Assembly: GCF_016107395.1 (NCBI RefSeq)
Contig: NZ_JAAIKO010000001.1
Location: 496,001 to 560,000, forward strand
Source: Streptomyces fildesensis
Lineage (GTDB): Bacteria > Actinomycetota > Actinomycetes > Streptomycetales > Streptomycetaceae
Length of the DNA stretch: 64,000 bases
Direction of reading: 5' to 3'
Of this stretch, positions 23,890 through 32,599 are shown one piece after another (within the stretch, counting starts at the first letter, position 1; each line of letters opens with the position of its first letter). A model generated the notes under the pieces. That model had not been told where the DNA came from, did no database searches, and saw nothing but the letters and a program-made list of their open reading frames with translations. Position numbers and translations under genes: made by a program.

Positions 23890-25134
23890 GTGACCCAACC
23901 ACCCACGCACCCCCTCCGCCTGCACGCCTTCCGGCTGCTCTTCATCGGCCGCACCCTGTCCGCCCTCGGCGACGCCGTCGTCCCCGCCGCGCTGGCCATC
24001 GCCATCACCCGGGCGACCGACGGATCGGCCACCGCGCTCGCCGTCGTCCTCGGCTGCTCGATGGTCCCGAAGCTGCTCCTGCTCCCCCTCGGCGGCGTGT
24101 TCGGCGACCGCTTCGACGTCCGCAAGGTCGCGCTGACCACCGACCTCGTCCGGTGCGCCGCCCAGCTCTTCGTCGGCGCCGAACTCATCGGCAGCGACCC
24201 GCAGCTGCTGCACATAGCCGCCGCCGAAGTGGTCGGCGGCATCGCCTCCGCGTTCGCCATGCCGACCGCGTCGCCGCTGATCACCGGCACCACCGAAGGA
24301 CCGGAACGGCAGAAGGCCAACTCCCTGATGGCCGCCGCGCGCAACGCCGCCTTCTTCGGCGGGCCCGGCGTCGCCGGGCTGCTGGTGTTCACCGCGGGGC
24401 CCGGCTGGGCCTTCGTCCTGGACGCGGCGACCTTCGCGGCCAGTGCGGCGCTGCTGGCCGCGATCCGGGTCCGGCGCACGCCCATCCCCCGCCGCTCGAT
24501 GCGCGCCGACCTGGTCGAGGGCTGGTCCGAGGTGCGGTCCCGTGACTGGTACTGGACGAGCCTGATCGCGCACGCCACCTGGAACGGCGCCGCCGCCGTC
24601 CTCGCCACCCTCGGACCGATCGTCGCCCGCGAGCGGCTCGGCGGGGACGACGTCTGGATCTATCTGCTCCAGGCGGGTACCGCGGGCCTGGTCGTCGGCT
24701 CCCTGCTGGCCGGCCGCGCCAAGCTCTCCCGCCCCGTCCTGGTGGCCAACCTCGGCCTCGCGACCTACGCGCTGCCGCTGATCCTGCTCGCCCTGGCCGC
24801 GCCCGCCCCGCTGCTCATCGCCTCCTACGGCCTCGCCCTCTGCGCGCTCGGCTTCCTCAATCCGGTCTGGGAGACCACCGTCCAGCAGGCCGTGCCGGCC
24901 GGGGTGCTGGCCCGCGTCACGTCCTACGACTGGCTGCTCTCACTGGCCGCGATGCCGGTCGGCTACGCCGCCGCGCCGCTCGCCGCCAACGCGTGGGGGA
25001 CGGCGACCCCGCTGGCGGTCGCGGCCGGCCTGGTGGCGGCGGCCTGCCTGGGGACGGCGCTGGTGCCGGGGGTGCGGCGGGTCGGCCGGGCCCCGGCGAC
25101 GGCCGTGCAGCCGGTCCCTTCGACGGCCGGGTGA
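23890..25134 (+). CDS. MFS transporter, probably exporter
   Basis: 414 aa from GTG 23890; an in-frame ATG at 23854 lies inside the -35 box, so it cannot be used. The GTG sits seven bases after the -10 box, so the transcript should begin with the start codon. About twelve transmembrane helices are seen, with the MFS loop motif G-G-V-F-G-D-R-F-D-V-R-K-V after the second. Similarity in layout is to the MFS_3/EntS-like exporters. Control by the divergent MarR protein suggests efflux of the same compound that releases the repressor. Confidence 0.85.
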   Translation: MTQPPTHPLRLHAFRLLFIGRTLSALGDAVVPAALAIAITRATDGSATALAVVLGCSMVPKLLLLPLGGVFGDRFDVRKVALTTDLVRCAAQLFVGAELIGSDPQLLHIAAAEVVGGIASAFAMPTASPLITGTTEGPERQKANSLMAAARNAAFFGGPGVAGLLVFTAGPGWAFVLDAATFAASAALLAAIRVRRTPIPRRSMRADLVEGWSEVRSRDWYWTSLIAHATWNGAAAVLATLGPIVARERLGGDDVWIYLLQAGTAGLVVGSLLAGRAKLSRPVLVANLGLATYALPLILLALAAPAPLLIASYGLALCALGFLNPVWETTVQQAVPAGVLARVTSYDWLLSLAAMPVGYAAAPLAANAWGTATPLAVAAGLVAAACLGTALVPGVRRVGRAPATAVQPVPSTAG

Positions 25135-25161
25135 GCCGGAGCGGGCCTTCGGCGACAGGAC

Positions 25162-26844
25162 CTAGCGTCCCGGCGCCGCCTCGCTCTCCACCACGAGTTC
25201 GGCCGGCCGGGCCGACGGGAGGGTGACGTGGACCGTGAGGCCGGTGCCCGGGGCGGTGTCGAGGCGGACGGAACCGTGGTGGGCGTCGACGGCGGCCTGG
25301 ACGATCGACATGCCGAGGCCGGCGCCGCCGGTGTCCCGGGCCCGGTCGGGGTCGGCGCGGAAGAAGCGGTCGAAGGCCCGGGCGGCGTCCTGCGGGGACA
25401 GACCGGGGCCGGAGTCGGTGATCCGCAGCAGGACGTCCTCGTCCCGGCGGATGACCTCCACGGTCACCGGGGAGTCCGCGGGGGTGTGCACGCGGACGTT
25501 GCTGAGCAGGTTGCCGAGGATCTGCCGCAACTGCGCCTCGTCCCCCAGCACTTCCACACAGCCCGGCAGGATGAGTGCGATGGGCCGCTGCGGCTGCTGC
25601 ATGGCGAGGTCGGCGACACCGTCCCTGACCAGCTGCGTGAGGTCGACAGGGCGCGGCACGAGCGCCGGCCGGTCCTCCAGCCGGGCGAGGGCGAGGAGCT
25701 CGTCGACGAGACGGCTCATCCGCAACGCCTCGGCGGAGACCCGGGTCAGGGCACGGTCCTTCTCGTCGGGGTCGAGCATGCCCTTCTCGTAGAGCTGGAG
25801 ATAGCCGCGGACGGAGGCGAGCGGTGTGCGCAGCTCATGGGAGGCGTCGGCGAGGAACTGCCGGAGCTGGGCGGTGGCGCGCTCGCTGGTGGTGAGCGCC
25901 GTCTCGATCTGCTGGAGCATCGCGTTGAGGGCGGCGCTGAGCTGCTCGACCTCGGTGCTGCCGTGCGAGGCGGTGGCGATCCGCCGGGAGAGGTCGCCCT
26001 CGGAAATGGCGGACGCCGTCTCGACCATGTCCTCCAGCGGCTGCAGCCGCCGGCGGGCGGCGGTCAGCGAGCCCATGGCGAGCAGGCCCAGCAGCACGAC
26101 GCTGTCGATGACCTCGACGATGAGGAGATGGCCGACCGCGCGCCGCACCCCGTTGAGCCGCATCCCCTTGACGACCATGGTGCCGTCGCCGAGCCGGGAG
26201 ACCATCACCCGGTAGTAGCTGCCGTCGCTGTGCACGGTCGCGGCGTCGCCGGACGCCGCGAGGGCCTTCGGGTCCGGCATGGCCACCGCGAGACTGCGGC
26301 GCTCCTCGCCGAGGTTCGCCACGTTGCCCTCGCACACCGTGGAGATCCGGCCCTGGGGGTCGAGCACCAGGAAGAGGTCCTGGTCGAAGGCCTGGGCGAC
26401 GACCTTGTTCCCGTCGTTGGTCTGCAGCATGCCGGCCATCGTGCAGAGCTGCTGCAGACCGCCGCTGGTGAACGGCGTGGAGGACAGCGCCTTCCGGGAG
26501 GTCTTCAGCGAGTCGTCTATCTCGCCGATCAGCATGGTGTACATGCCGATGAGGCTGGCGGCGCCCGCCATCACCAGGCCGATGGCCAGGAACGTGACGT
26601 TGGCCATCGTGAACCGCCCGCGCAGCGAGCGGGGGCGCGGCCAGAAGCAGCGCTTGCCGTCCAGGCGCGGCTTTCCACCGTCGTGACCACCACCTCCACC
26701 GTCGCGTCCACCGCCGTGACCACCACCTCCACCGTCGCGTCCACCGTCACGCCCACGGCCGCCTCCACCGTCGTACGTGCCGTATCCGCGCCGCGTTCCG
26801 GCTTCGCCCGCGCCGAACCCGAACGTCCCGAACCCGAGTCTCAT
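25162..26844 (-). CDS. Sensor histidine kinase
   Basis: 560 aa. The start overlaps the response regulator stop (ATGA). The first 60 residues are a Gly/Arg/Asp/His-rich tract with an 11-residue repeat (R-D-G-G-G-G-G-H). A first transmembrane helix (V-T-F-L-A-I-G-L-V-M-A-G-A-A) precedes an extracellular sensor domain of about 130 residues, then a second helix, a HAMP domain, and the HisKA box S-H-E-L-R-T-P-L with His336. The ATPase domain shows N-L-L-S-N-V and D-S-G-P-G-L. It phosphorylates the regulator encoded just upstream; the signal is unknown. Confidence 0.93.
   Translation of the reverse strand: MRLGFGTFGFGAGEAGTRRGYGTYDGGGGRGRDGGRDGGGGGHGGGRDGGGGGHDGGKPRLDGKRCFWPRPRSLRGRFTMANVTFLAIGLVMAGAASLIGMYTMLIGEIDDSLKTSRKALSSTPFTSGGLQQLCTMAGMLQTNDGNKVVAQAFDQDLFLVLDPQGRISTVCEGNVANLGEERRSLAVAMPDPKALAASGDAATVHSDGSYYRVMVSRLGDGTMVVKGMRLNGVRRAVGHLLIVEVIDSVVLLGLLAMGSLTAARRRLQPLEDMVETASAISEGDLSRRIATASHGSTEVEQLSAALNAMLQQIETALTTSERATAQLRQFLADASHELRTPLASVRGYLQLYEKGMLDPDEKDRALTRVSAEALRMSRLVDELLALARLEDRPALVPRPVDLTQLVRDGVADLAMQQPQRPIALILPGCVEVLGDEAQLRQILGNLLSNVRVHTPADSPVTVEVIRRDEDVLLRITDSGPGLSPQDAARAFDRFFRADPDRARDTGGAGLGMSIVQAAVDAHHGSVRLDTAPGTGLTVHVTLPSARPAELVVESEAAPGR
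26682..26746 (-). repeat. 33-base tandem repeat encoding the Gly-rich kinase tail
   Basis: Two identical 32-base segments (26682-26713 and 26715-26746) are spaced 33 bases apart and encode an 11-residue unit. A partial third unit follows. Copy-number change would keep the reading frame. Confidence 0.7.
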
Positions 26845-27542
26845 GCCAGCGCCCGCAGCCCGTAGCCGATGCCGCGCCGGGTCTCGATCAGCGGCGGCCC
26901 GAGCCGGTCGAGCTTGCGCCGCAGGTAGCTGATGTACGTCTCGACGACGGTCGATTCGACGACCGTGTCGTACTGCCAGACGTGCTGCAGCAATTGCTCC
27001 TTGGTGACGATCCGCCCGGCGTTGCGCAGCAGGTGCCGCAGCAGGTTGTACTCGGTGGGGGTCAGGTCGACCGGCTCGCCCGCACGGCGGACGCTGTACG
27101 TCGCCTCGTCCATCTCCAGGTCGCCGTGGCGCAGCACCGGGTCGACGGCCTCCGGTTCGCGCCGGGTCCTGCGGAGCACCGCGTGCACCCGGGCGACGAC
27201 CTCGTCCACGCCGAACGGCTTGGTGATGTAGTCGTCGCCGCCGAGGGCGAGCCCGCCGACGACGTCGCGCGGTGCGTCCCGGGCGGTCACGAAGATCACC
27301 GCGAGGTCGTCGCGTTCGGCGCGCAGCGTGCGGCAGACCTCCCAGCCGTTGCCGTCCGGCAGCATCACATCGAGCAGCACCAGATCGGGCCGGTGCTCGC
27401 GGGCGGCGATGACGGCCTGTCGGCCGGTGGCCGCGGTGTGCACCGTAAAGCCATGGTATTTCAGGGTAATTCGGAGAATGTCCGCGATGCCCGGCTCGTC
27501 TTCGACGATCAGTACGGTGGCCGGGCTCTCGGGGTTCTCCAT
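26841..27542 (-). CDS. OmpR/PhoB-family response regulator
   Basis: 233 aa from ATG 27542; the frame runs 45 bases further upstream without a better start. The receiver domain has E-D-E at 14-16, the phosphorylation site Asp58 (L-V-L-L-D-V-M-L-P) and Lys in I-T-K-P-F. The winged-helix output domain includes L-T-P-T-E-Y-N-L-L-R-H-L-L and the recognition helix V-V-E-T-Y-I-S-Y-L-R-R-K-L. It is transcribed with the kinase and diverges from the MMPL transporter, which is a natural target candidate. The 170-base region between them holds several G-G-A-G-type repeats but no clear operator. Confidence 0.94.
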   Translation of the reverse strand: MENPESPATVLIVEDEPGIADILRITLKYHGFTVHTAATGRQAVIAAREHRPDLVLLDVMLPDGNGWEVCRTLRAERDDLAVIFVTARDAPRDVVGGLALGGDDYITKPFGVDEVVARVHAVLRRTRREPEAVDPVLRHGDLEMDEATYSVRRAGEPVDLTPTEYNLLRHLLRNAGRIVTKEQLLQHVWQYDTVVESTVVETYISYLRRKLDRLGPPLIETRRGIGYGLRALA

Positions 27543-27713
27543 GACTCGATTATCAGCAGTGCCGGCCCACAGACCCACTGGAGACAACTTGGGAGTTCCC
27601 TGAGAGATCCCGATTCACCTTGTAACGGCCCGGTCCCGGCACGGAGGCTGAACAGACTGCGGGAGATCCAACTCCGGCGGTGGACGTCGGCAGCGAGTGA
27701 AGGAGCTGGGACC

Positions 27714-30434
27714 GTGGCCTCATTGGCACGATGGTGCTTTAGGCGCAAGTGGCTGGTGATCGGGTTGTGGGTGCTCGTCATGGCCGGCTTCGGCGGCGCG
27801 GGCGGCGCCGCCGGGAGCGCCTACGCCAACGTCTTCGAGCTGCCGGGTACCGAGTCCGCGCAGGTTCTGAAGCTGATGGACAAGGCCTTCCCCGCTCAGG
27901 CGGGCGAGACCGACAACATCGTCTGGCACGTGGACCAGGGCTCCGTGCGGGACGCCGCGGTCCAGCAGAAGATGACCGCCGCTCTCCAGAGGATCAAGAG
28001 CGACGTGGCCGACGTCGGCACGATCGCGAGTCCGTACGCGCCGGAGGGCGCCGCGAAGATCAGCAAGGACGGCAGGACCGCCTACGCGGCCGTCACCTTC
28101 ACCAAGCTCGGCAACGAGCTGGACAAGGAGGAGGTGAAGCAGCTCGTCGACATCGTGCACGACGCGGGGGGCAGCGGCCTGGAGGTCGAGGCCGGCGGCC
28201 AGGCGATCCAGATGGCCGAACAGCCTCCGCAGGGGCTGAGCGAGCTGGTCGGTGTCGCGGCCGCGGCCGTCGTCCTCTTCCTCGCGCTCGGTTCGGTCCT
28301 CGGCATGCTGATGCCGATCATCACCGCGCTGTTCGCCATCTTCACCGCCTCGTCCGCGATCCTCCTGCTCAGCCACGGCATGGCCGTCGCCGACTTCGCA
28401 CCGGTCCTGGCCATGCTCGTGGGCCTGGGCGTGGGCATCGACTACGCGCTGTTCATCGTCACCCGGCACCGCAAGGGCATCCTGCGCGGGCTGACCCCGG
28501 AGGAGGCCGCCGTGACGGCGGTCAACACCTCGGGGCGCGCCGTGCTGTTCGCGGGCGGCACGGTCTGCATCGCGCTGCTCGGCATGTTCGCGATGGGTCT
28601 GAGTTTCCTCAACGGCGTCGCCATCGCCGCCTCGCTGACCGTCGTCCTGAGCGTCGCCGCGGCCATCACCCTGCTGCCCGCGATGCTCGGCGTCCTCGGC
28701 AACCGGGTGCTCTCCCGCCGCCAGCGGCGCAAGCTGGCCGCCAACGGCCCGGAGGCGAAGCTGGCCACCGGCGCCGCCGCCCGCTGGTCGTCATTCGTGG
28801 AGCGGCACCCGCGGGTGCTCTCCGTGATCGCGATCGCGATGATGGTCGCCCTGGCCGTGCCGGTGCTCTCCCTGCGCCTCGGCTCCTCCGACCAGGGCAA
28901 CAACAAGGACACGACGACGACCCGCAAGGCGTACGACCTCCTCGCCGGCGGGTTCGGCGCGGGCTTCAACGGTCCGCTGACGATCCTCGCCGAAGTGAAG
29001 TCGGACACCGACAAGGCCGCCGTACAGACCCTGGTCGGCAAGCTCAACGCGACCAAGGGCATCACCTTCGCCGCGGCGCTGCCGATGCAGCCGGGCGCCG
29101 ACATCGCCGTCATCCAGGCGGTGCCGGACACGTCACCGCAGGACAAGGCGACCTCGGACCTGATCGACCATCTGCGCGACGACGTCGTACCGGCTGCCGA
29201 GAAGGGCAGCACGATGCAGGCGTACGTCGGCGGCCAGACGGCGATGTACAAGGACTTCGCCTCGGTGCTGATGGGCAAGCTGCCGGTCTTCGTCGCGGTG
29301 ATCATCGCGCTGGGCTTCGTCCTGCTGCTGATCGCCTTCCGCAGCCTCGTCGTTCCCCTGACGGCCGCGGTGATGAACCTGGCCGCGGCCGCCGCGTCCT
29401 TCGGTGTCCTGGTCGCGGCCTACCAGTGGGGCTGGGGCGGTGATCTGCTGCTCGCCAGCCGCGAGGGGCCGATCGAGGCGTTCCTCCCGGTCATCATGCT
29501 GTCGCTGCTCTTCGGTCTCTCCATGGACTACCAGGTCTTCCTGGTCAGCCGGATGCACGAGGAGTGGGTGCACACCAAGGACAACGCGCGCGCGGTACGC
29601 GTCGGCCTGGCCGAGACCAGCCGGGTGATCAACTCGGCGGCCGTCATCATGATCTGCGTCTTCACCGCCTTCGTCCTCAACGGGGAACGCGTCATCGCGA
29701 TGTTCGGCGTCGGCCTGGCGGGAGCGGTCGCGCTCGACGCGTTCATCCTGCGGACCGTGCTCGTCCCCTCGCTGATGCACCTGTTCGGCAACGCCAACTG
29801 GTGGCTGCCGGAGTGGCTCGACAAGCGGCTGCCGCACCTGGCGGTCGAAGGTGCGCCGGACGAAGCCCCCGACGCTCCGGGAGCGGGTGTCGTCGTCCCG
29901 CTGCAGAAGGCCGGCGGCCCGTCCGTGCGCGGCACCGTCCGCGGGTCCTCAGGACTGCCGATCCCGCGCTCGGAGCTCACCCTGATCGCCGCCGACGGCC
30001 GCCAGGTCGGCCGGATCACGGCGGAGGAGGACGGTACGTACAGCCTGTCGACGCCCGGCAGCGGTTCGTACGTCCTGGTCGCCAACGCCGAGGGGCACCA
30101 CCCGCAGACAGCGAGCGTCATGACGTCCGACCGTCCGGTCGAGTGCGATCTGCGGCTCAGCGGCACCGGGACCCTCACCGGCACGGTGCGCACCGCGAAC
30201 GGCGAACCCGTCGACGACGCGCGGGTCGTGCTCCAGGACGCGGACGGCAAGGAGGTCGGCGTCGTCCACACGGGCAAGGACGGCGGCTACGCCTTCGCCG
30301 ACCTCTACCCGGGCCGCTACACCCTGCTGACGATGGGCTACCCGCCCTTCCCGGCCACGGTCACGGTGGGCAGTGGTGAGGACGGCGACGGCGACGACAA
30401 CCTCGACCTGGAGCTGAGCCACTCGCGCGACTGA
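27714..30434 (+). CDS. MMPL-family (RND) transporter with C-terminal Ig-like repeats
   Basis: 906 aa from GTG 27714, with AAGGAG eight bases upstream. Two halves each carry an N-terminal helix, an extracellular domain and five or six helices, as in MmpL proteins; G-L-G-V-G-I-D-Y-A-L-F and L-S-M-D-Y-Q-V-F-L hold the Asp-Tyr pairs used for proton transfer. From about residue 740 two carboxypeptidase-regulatory-like beta domains follow (G-T-V-R-G-S-S-G-L-P-I-P, G-T-V-R-T-A-N-G-E-P-V), an uncommon addition. MMPL pumps export lipids or hydrophobic compounds. It diverges from the two-component genes. A strong terminator follows. Confidence 0.92.
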   Translation: MASLARWCFRRKWLVIGLWVLVMAGFGGAGGAAGSAYANVFELPGTESAQVLKLMDKAFPAQAGETDNIVWHVDQGSVRDAAVQQKMTAALQRIKSDVADVGTIASPYAPEGAAKISKDGRTAYAAVTFTKLGNELDKEEVKQLVDIVHDAGGSGLEVEAGGQAIQMAEQPPQGLSELVGVAAAAVVLFLALGSVLGMLMPIITALFAIFTASSAILLLSHGMAVADFAPVLAMLVGLGVGIDYALFIVTRHRKGILRGLTPEEAAVTAVNTSGRAVLFAGGTVCIALLGMFAMGLSFLNGVAIAASLTVVLSVAAAITLLPAMLGVLGNRVLSRRQRRKLAANGPEAKLATGAAARWSSFVERHPRVLSVIAIAMMVALAVPVLSLRLGSSDQGNNKDTTTTRKAYDLLAGGFGAGFNGPLTILAEVKSDTDKAAVQTLVGKLNATKGITFAAALPMQPGADIAVIQAVPDTSPQDKATSDLIDHLRDDVVPAAEKGSTMQAYVGGQTAMYKDFASVLMGKLPVFVAVIIALGFVLLLIAFRSLVVPLTAAVMNLAAAAASFGVLVAAYQWGWGGDLLLASREGPIEAFLPVIMLSLLFGLSMDYQVFLVSRMHEEWVHTKDNARAVRVGLAETSRVINSAAVIMICVFTAFVLNGERVIAMFGVGLAGAVALDAFILRTVLVPSLMHLFGNANWWLPEWLDKRLPHLAVEGAPDEAPDAPGAGVVVPLQKAGGPSVRGTVRGSSGLPIPRSELTLIAADGRQVGRITAEEDGTYSLSTPGSGSYVLVANAEGHHPQTASVMTSDRPVECDLRLSGTGTLTGTVRTANGEPVDDARVVLQDADGKEVGVVHTGKDGGYAFADLYPGRYTLLTMGYPPFPATVTVGSGEDGDGDDNLDLELSHSRD

Positions 30435-30482
30435 CCGGCCCCTCTCCTCTCTCGTAGAACCTTTCCGCAGAACCTCTCCGCC

Positions 30483-30524
30483 GAACGCCGGGCGGGCCTG
30501 ATTCCTCAGGCCCGCCCGGCGTTC
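30483..30524 (+). terminator. Terminator after the MMPL gene
   Basis: A perfect 19-bp stem (30483-30501 with 30506-30524) with a TTCC loop is followed by TTCGTT. It is among the strongest intrinsic terminators in the window. Confidence 0.88.
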
Positions 30525-30546
30525 TTCGTTGCGCCGGAACTCGTGG

Positions 30547-30606
30547 TTGAACACGTTCAAAAATAGGTCTACAGTCATGCCTGTCAGAAGTTTTGAACAC
30601 GTTCAA
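30547..30606 (+). promoter_or_regulatory. Promoter between two identical TetR-type operators
   Basis: TTGAACACGTTCAA occurs twice, at 30547-30560 and 30593-30606, each with 6-bp inverted arms. The first copy begins with the -35 box TTGAAC (30547-30552). A 17-base spacer leads to TACAGT (30570-30575), so transcription should start near 30582, upstream of the second site. The arrangement suits repression by the TetR protein encoded third in the operon. Confidence 0.75.
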
Positions 30607-30628
30607 GTCTCTCGCAAAGGGATGGACC

Positions 30629-31039
30629 ATGGACCTCACGGTCGTCGCGTACGTCGTCTACCTGCTCATCAGCATCGGGCTGACCATCTGGGTCGCGCGC
30701 ACCCTCAGCACCAACGGGCGGATCTTCCTCGCCGACGTGCTGCACGGCAACGAGAAGCTCGCCGACGCCGTCAACCACCTCCTGGTGGTCGGCTTCTACC
30801 TCGTCAACTTCGGGTTCGTCGCCCTCTACCTCAAGAGCGCCGACGCGGTCGAGGACGCCCGCGGGCTCTTCGAGGCACTGTCGGTCAAGCTCGGGGTCGT
30901 CCTGCTCGTCCTCGGCGTCCTGCACCTCGGCAACGTCTTCATCCTCAACAAGATGCGCCGCCGGGGCATCATGGAGAAGGAGCAGATGCCGCCGGTGCCG
31001 CCGCAGGGCTGGGCCACCCCCGCCACCCCGGCGCTCTGA
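30629..31039 (+). CDS. Small integral membrane protein, first gene of TetR operon
   Basis: 136 aa from ATG 30629, with AAAGGGA upstream. Three hydrophobic helices are predicted (V-V-A-Y-V-V-Y-L-L-I-S-I-G-L, L-L-V-V-G-F-Y-L-V-N-F-G-F, V-V-L-L-V-L-G-V-L-H-L-G-N-V-F). A basic/polar C-terminus ends with a Pro-rich tail. I do not recognise a named family. It is co-transcribed with the DCC protein and TetR gene behind the twin operators, so it is probably made when the TetR ligand is present. Confidence 0.7.
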   Translation: MDLTVVAYVVYLLISIGLTIWVARTLSTNGRIFLADVLHGNEKLADAVNHLLVVGFYLVNFGFVALYLKSADAVEDARGLFEALSVKLGVVLLVLGVLHLGNVFILNKMRRRGIMEKEQMPPVPPQGWATPATPAL

Positions 31040-31044
31040 CCACC

Positions 31045-31674
31045 ATGACCGCCGACGCCACCCACGGCGCCCGCACCACCCACGCCGCGGAAGCCGCCCC
31101 GCAAGGGGCGGCGGCCCCCGCACCGGTCCGCCGGGACGCCCGTGTCCCGGTCCGCCGGCTGACCGTCCTGTACGACGCCGACTGCAGGCTCTGCACCTTC
31201 GTACGGGGCTGGCTCGTACGGCAGCGGCAGCTCGTCCCGCTGGACCTCGTCCCGGCCTGCTCCCCCGAGGCGCGCGGCCGGTACCCGGACCTCGACCACG
31301 CCTCGACCCTGAGCCGGATCACCGTCATCGGTGACCAGGGGCAGCTCTACACCGGCGACGCCGCCTGGATCGTCATCCTGTGGGCGCTCTCCGAGTACCG
31401 GCCGATGGCGCACCGCTTCAGCACCCCGGTCGGGGCGCCGCTCGCCCGGGCCGCGGTCCTGGCGGCCGCCAAGTACCGGGCGGCGACCAGCCCGTACGCC
31501 GGTTGGGGCCCCGCCCAGAACGGCCCGGGCCCTGCCCAGAACGGCTGGGGACCGGCCAGGACCGCCTGGGCACCGCCCAGGACGGACTGGGGGCGGGCCC
31601 GGAACCCCAGCACCGGAAGGCCGGTCATGCCGGCCCACGAGGACTGCGGCGATGCGTGCCGGCACGGCGGTTAG
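31045..31674 (+). CDS. DCC (DUF393)-family thiol-disulfide oxidoreductase-like protein
   Basis: 209 aa from ATG 31045, five bases after the preceding stop. The core motif Y-D-A-D-C-R-L-C (Cys47, Cys50) and the thioredoxin-like region around V-P-L-D-L-V-P and G-D-A-A-W-I-V-I-L-W-A-L are the marks of the DCC family, named after its D-x-x-C-x-x-C. The first 38 residues are a low-complexity extension and the last 45 contain a Gly-Trp-rich imperfect repeat (G-W-G-P-A-Q-N-G-P). It may work with the membrane protein upstream on redox at the membrane; function not known. Confidence 0.8.
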   Translation: MTADATHGARTTHAAEAAPQGAAAPAPVRRDARVPVRRLTVLYDADCRLCTFVRGWLVRQRQLVPLDLVPACSPEARGRYPDLDHASTLSRITVIGDQGQLYTGDAAWIVILWALSEYRPMAHRFSTPVGAPLARAAVLAAAKYRAATSPYAGWGPAQNGPGPAQNGWGPARTAWAPPRTDWGRARNPSTGRPVMPAHEDCGDACRHGG

Positions 31675-31684
31675 GCTCACCCTC

Positions 31685-32599
31685 GTGGAAGAAACTGACC
31701 GCCGCCCGTCCGACGACGCCGCCCCGGCCGCCGAACTGCCAGGCGGCCGGGCGCGACCGAAGACCGACAAGAGCGAGCTGACCCGGGCGCTCATCCTGGA
31801 CACCGCGATGCGGATGTTCCAGGAGCGGGGCTACAACAAGACGACGATGCGGGCGATCGCAACCGAGGCCGGGGTGTCGGTCGGCAACGCCTACTACTAC
31901 TTCGCGTCGAAGGAATACCTGATCCAGGGCTTCTACGACCGGATGACGCACGAGCACGCGGCCGACGCCCACGCCAAGATGGCCGGCGTCACCGACTTCT
32001 CCAAGCGCCTGGAGATCGCCCTCACCTCGTGGGTGGACTGCGCGGCGCCGTACCACGAGTTCGCGTCGCAGTTCTTCCGCACGGCGGCCGACCCGGACAG
32101 CCCGCTCAGCCCGTTCTCGAACGAGTCGCACCCGGCCCGCGCCACCGCCGTCGCCATCTTCGACGAGGTGCTGAACGGTTCGGACCTGGCCCCCAAGCTC
32201 GACGCCGAACTGGCCGAACTCCTCCCGGACCTGCTGTGGCTGCACCTCATGATCGTGGTGCTGTACTGGGTCTTCGACCGCACCGACGACACCGAACGCA
32301 CCCGGAACTTCGTCAAGCGGTGCACCCCGCTGGTGGCGAAGGTCGTCAGCCTCTCGCGCTACCGGGTGTTCCGGCCGCTGGTCAGGGACGCCAAGGGGCT
32401 CATCCACGACTTCATCCTGCCGACGTTCATCTCGGCCCAGAAGTCGTCGGGAGGCGGCGGGGACGCGAAGACCTCCGGTACGGCCGGCACCGAAGCTCCC
32501 GCGGCCGGCACCGGACCCGCAGCCGCCGAACCCGTCGCGAAGGCACCCGTCAAGCGGGCGGCGAAGCGCGCCGCGAAGCGGGCGTCACGCGCGCAGTGA
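31685..32599 (+). CDS. TetR-family regulator with basic C-terminal tail
   Basis: 304 aa from GTG 31685; ATG 31652 is an alternative overlapping the DCC gene. The DNA-binding helix-turn-helix is T-T-M-R-A-I-A-T-E-A-G-V-S-V-G-N-A-Y-Y-Y-F (about 53-73). A ligand-binding domain follows to about residue 240. The last 60 residues are a Ala/Pro/Gly linker and a tail ending K-R-A-A-K-R-A-A-K-R-A-S-R, like the histone-H1-type tails of some actinobacterial DNA-binding proteins. It probably binds the twin operators at 30547-30606 and controls its own operon. Its 3' end overlaps the convergent phosphoesterase gene by 15 bases. Confidence 0.88.
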   Translation: MEETDRRPSDDAAPAAELPGGRARPKTDKSELTRALILDTAMRMFQERGYNKTTMRAIATEAGVSVGNAYYYFASKEYLIQGFYDRMTHEHAADAHAKMAGVTDFSKRLEIALTSWVDCAAPYHEFASQFFRTAADPDSPLSPFSNESHPARATAVAIFDEVLNGSDLAPKLDAELAELLPDLLWLHLMIVVLYWVFDRTDDTERTRNFVKRCTPLVAKVVSLSRYRVFRPLVRDAKGLIHDFILPTFISAQKSSGGGGDAKTSGTAGTEAPAAGTGPAAAEPVAKAPVKRAAKRAAKRASRAQ

